This document shows, in pieces, positions 61,214-64,000 of a DNA stretch of 64,000 bases; position 1 is the stretch's first letter; each line of letters begins with the position of its first letter. Position numbers and translations under genes: made by a program. Location: contig NC_067207.1 in the NCBI RefSeq assembly GCF_026262505.1, positions 21,172,082 through 21,236,081 on the forward strand, written 5' to 3'. The stretch comes from Trichomonas vaginalis G3. Lineage: Eukaryota > Parabasalia > Trichomonadida > Trichomonadidae. The notes under the pieces are model-generated. The model did not search any database and was not told where the DNA came from. It saw nothing but the letters and a program-made list of their open reading frames with translations.

Positions 61214-61453
61214 ATGAACATGAACGCCATGATAAGTTTAAAGCGTGAAGAAGCGAAGAACTCACAAAATGTAAACGTAAATGTGGAGCCTAAAACCTCA
61301 GTTTACGTTTCAACTGACCGTATACCATTAAGTGAATCAGCCGTTAAATCTCGAGATATTGAAATATTACCACCACCACCTGAATATCCTGAAGTTAATG
61401 AAGACGGAAAGGATAAAATTTATTATGAACAACAGATAAAAGCTTCAAAATGA
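61214..61453 (+). CDS. Maverick small protein, unknown (79 residues)
   Basis: Starts MNMNAMISLKREEAKNSQNV, with a beta-like middle (VEPKTSVYVSTDRIPLSE) and a PPPPEYPEVNEDG segment that resembles viral late-domain-like proline motifs, though that may be chance. Preceded by a T-rich leader as for the neighbouring small genes. Confidence 0.45.
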   Translation: MNMNAMISLKREEAKNSQNVNVNVEPKTSVYVSTDRIPLSESAVKSRDIEILPPPPEYPEVNEDGKDKIYYEQQIKASK

Positions 61454-61472
61454 AATCGAGGCATTAAATTTA

Positions 61473-61751
61473 ATGTTGAAAATGATAAGAGATAACCCAA
61501 TATTTATTAATAAATTAGTATTAGTCGACGACTGGGTATTAATGAGATTTGTCGATTTACTCACTGATGCTGATGATGTACAGCTGGACGTTGAAGATTT
61601 AGGTAGCGGTTGCATTACTAAAAATAAATATCGCAGGGTTAATGCTATATATGTTATCAAGGATGGGGAAACCAAAAACGTTAAATATGCTTACCCAGAA
61701 GTAATGAAAAGATTAAAGGAAATAGGCGTAAATGCTAAAATAGTTTGGTAA
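61473..61751 (+). CDS. Maverick small protein, unknown (92 residues)
   Basis: Begins MLKMIRDNPIFINKLVLVDD. A compact alpha/beta pattern with an acidic segment (DADDVQLDVEDLGSG). Follows the previous small gene by 19 bp and is convergent with the polymerase gene. No family recognised. Confidence 0.5.
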   Translation: MLKMIRDNPIFINKLVLVDDWVLMRFVDLLTDADDVQLDVEDLGSGCITKNKYRRVNAIYVIKDGETKNVKYAYPEVMKRLKEIGVNAKIVW

Positions 61752-61898
61752 AAATAATTTCTCATTTATGTTTTAATTTATTTTTATTATCTTCTCTCTT
61801 CACTGTTGCTTTAACTTTTCGTTCAAATTTACAACATCTCATTATTTTGCCGTCTTTCTCAAGCTTAAACCTTGTCTTATTATCCAATAAATTAAAGT

Positions 61899-63590
61899 TT
61901 ATTTCTTCACCCCAGTATAATGCTTTATATAATTTTTAACACGTCCTTTAAAATATTTGTTAGCATGATTTATTATAGTTTCTGATGGAATACCTTTTAA
62001 TCTTAAATGTTCAGCTGTTTGTCCTTTGTCATTTCTTAATAAATCATAATAAATTTTCTTTCCTGCTGATATATGAAGGACACAGTAAGCGTTTTCTAAT
62101 TCGTCAAAATCGTTATGAAATTGACCCATATCTGAACCAATTAACTCACGCCCGTATCTTTTCTTAAATTCATCAGCCAGCATAGATATTTTTTCATCTT
62201 CTATGTGCATTGAGTCTGTATCTTGATAATAAATATTTATTCCTAAATCTTCTGCCGTCGTCATCACCTCGTTCATTATGCGCTTAGACATTGACAAAAC
62301 AGAGACGCCGAATACTGGGCTGTTAAATTGTGTATCCCAAACTTTACACATTTTGAAACACCATAAATTAGATTCATCAATTTTGTAAAATTCCTCAACT
62401 TGATGCCAGTGACTATATAAATAATAATCTTTTTTATCATCTTCTATATACGTATTTGTTGTCTTTATCGTTTTCTGGATAGTTTTTCCATACGCTGAAT
62501 TCATGATGAGCTTTAATATTTTTTCCATCGGATTTCGGCTTTTTTGTATACTCTCCTTAAATCATAAATTTTTCTAATGGTGTTTCGTATTCTATGGTCC
62601 CTGTTACCTTTCCAAATTAAGCCACCCAATATTTTATAACTAATATTCTGATATTTTACCAAATCCTGAAGCGCTATCATATCCACCCTCATAAATCCTG
62701 TTTCATTCACGTTTCTGTTTAATCCGTTTTCATCTCTTAAAACAATTAACGGAAAGTCTCTACTTTTTCCAACATTAGTTATTTCAATATCCACCACAAA
62801 ATAACTCAAATCTTTATCTTTCGTTGGTTCTGTTTGGTCTTCATCGAAAGCACGAACTAATAAAGGGTGGGGATTATTGTCATCATAAATTTTATCATCT
62901 ATCAAGCATTCATTTATAATTTCTGGCTTTCCCTCAATTGTGAATAGTCTATTCATTGCTGATGGGTATAAACTACATGCGTCAAAGTCATTCAATTTAT
63001 CCTTTACAACATATCTTTTATTATTTTTAGTCATGCAACACCCACCATAAATTGCACCCATTATGTATTCCTTCACACTTCCTGATATTTCGTATAAATT
63101 ACCGTTAGGATAAAACACCTCACGATTTAAAAACTTATTGGCTAAACTTGGAACAGTTGTTATATTGTAAATGTCCATGTTTATGGGTTCCTGAAGACAA
63201 ACAGAACGGAAAGCACCGAATCCAACCCTTAACACGTTAACGTCTTGTTCACAATAGAATTCACAATATTTGAACATGTCGAATGTTCCTCTTTCCTTCT
63301 CTGCATTAATCATTTTAATATTTTGTTTAAAAGTTGCTATTTGTTTTTTACCCCATTTAGGTGTCTCATCGTTTCCTACTTCATCAATAATTCCCACTCC
63401 TCCCGTTTCATTAATTCTGTCATAAGTGTAATATCTATATGGGAATAATTCCTTTTTAATATCTGTTCCCTTAAATGCATCAGGGAAACACACCGGAAAA
63501 TTACTTAATTTCTCTGTGAATATACTGTATGAGTCTCTTAATTCAATGTGTTTTCCATTGGGAACAGGACAAATTTGCCACACGGCACTT
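61899..63590 (-). pseudogene. Maverick protein-primed DNA polymerase gene remnant
   Basis: Family B polymerase motifs are visible in the expected order on the minus strand: motif A in DFDACSLYPSAMNRL, motif B in KLIMNSAYGKT and motif C in YYQDTDSMHIED. An upstream part resembles the exonuclease-side region (ELRDSYSIFTEKLSNFPVCF). It is in at least two pieces, and the N-terminal part of the gene is not present: the frame runs into the hairpin block at 63590-64000. These enzymes copy the element from a terminal protein primer. Confidence 0.85.
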
Positions 63591-64000
63591 TTTTTAAAAA
63601 AAATTAATGGAGCGGGCTCCTGAGAATCCATCAGCAGAGGCCTTTTCATTTGGCCTCTGCTGATCAAAGATTCGGCGAAGCCATTCTTCGTCTCAGGAGC
63701 CCCAAGGCTCCCAATCATTACGAAAGGGAGCCTCAGGGCTCCTGAGAAACCTCTTTGAGAAGGTTTTCTTTAAGAAAACCTTCTCAAAGATGATTGTCAG
63801 CATTCACTCAAAATCTACCAAGAGTTTCAAAGTTTCAAATCTATCTGAAATGAAGCTTTGAATCTCTTGTATATCTAATTGTAGAGGTACCTTTTCAAAA
63901 TGTCTTCTATTGATTAAATTTAATCAGTAAAAGTCATTTTGAAAAGGTACATCTCTATAATTGCTATTGAGCATTCACTCTTGGAACCTTGGAGCTCTTG
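63590..64000. repeat. Hairpin-rich block at the right edge
   Basis: A chain of nested inverted repeats. GGGCTCCTGAG...CTCAGGAGCCC encloses ATCAGCAGAGGCC...GGCCTCTGCTGAT. Then come GGCTCCC/GGGAGCC, a 37-base odd palindrome at 63753-63789 (CTTTGAGAAGGTTTTCTT, T, complement), and TACCTTTTCAAAATG...CATTTTGAAAAGGTA with an inner GATTAAATTTAATC. It replaces the expected continuation of the polymerase gene and continues beyond the window. No target duplication can be assessed. Confidence 0.85.

Larger units (their letters stand above)
51108..63590. mobile_element. Maverick/Polinton element fossil (visible part)
   Basis: A virus-like DNA transposon of the Maverick/Polinton group, recognised by the joint presence of a capsid-like gene, an A32-type packaging ATPase, a retrovirus-type integrase and a protein-primed family B polymerase. 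Order: small amphipathic protein (-), capsid-like (+), two small genes (+), two unknown (-), ATPase (-), unknown (+), integrase (+), small genes (+), polymerase (-). It is broken in about three places: one inserted TTAA element, a polymerase gene in pieces, and a hairpin block at its right side. Terminal repeats were not found. Most parts are still open, so it is probably young for a fossil. Confidence 0.9.

Overview
The window looks like nuclear DNA of a trichomonad (Parabasalia), most likely Trichomonas vaginalis or a close relative. The reasons are: AT-rich intergenic DNA, single-exon genes, TCA-type initiators a few bases before many start codons, ankyrin-repeat proteins with the trichomonad N-terminal domain, a beta-helix/threonine-rich surface protein, and a Maverick (Polinton) element. 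No tRNA, rRNA or CRISPR was recognised. I saw no spliceosomal intron.

Housekeeping genes are scattered along the window. They are a LIM-domain protein (1152-3287, -), a TPR protein (8712-10139, +), SMC4 of condensin (17131-20739, +), an RRM protein (24360-25202, +), RNA polymerase subunit RPB10 (25471-25692, -), a possible exocyst Sec5 subunit (26363-28471, +), a haemolysin-III/PAQR membrane protein (29270-29914, +), a TBC Rab-GAP (30208-31272, -), a thioredoxin-fold secreted protein (42321-43760, +), a Rad23-like UBL-UBA protein (47205-47957, +), an exostosin-type glycosyltransferase (48033-49277, +) and ribosomal protein uL13 (49533-50135, -). Lineage-specific material includes the surface protein at 11606-13519, several ankyrin genes (two with a single lesion, one reduced to a fragment) and three copies of an armadillo-like gene (33241-35224, 35507-36922, 40332-41747). 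All three armadillo-like copies carry the same internal stop, and the middle copy looks like a gene-conversion mosaic.

The most striking content is mobile and hairpin DNA that fits no single familiar class. There are two nearly identical 2.27-kb elements with TTAA target sites and no evident gene, one in intergenic DNA and one inside the Maverick capsid gene. There are two 1.25-kb foldback elements and a 617-bp near-perfect palindrome inside one armadillo-like copy. A 1.06-kb element with 18-bp inverted ends sits just upstream of the TBC gene. A 1.7-kb element carrying a 121-bp hairpin tandem array has split an ankyrin gene remnant, and its 7-bp target duplication is confirmed against the intact paralogue. 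Three of these elements lie 95-135 bp upstream of start codons.

From about 51.1 kb to 63.6 kb lies a Maverick/Polinton fossil. It has a capsid-like gene, packaging ATPase, retrovirus-type integrase, protein-primed DNA polymerase and several small unknown genes. It is interrupted by the TTAA element and runs into a hairpin-rich block at the right edge of the window. I treat it as a broken element with a few interruptions.
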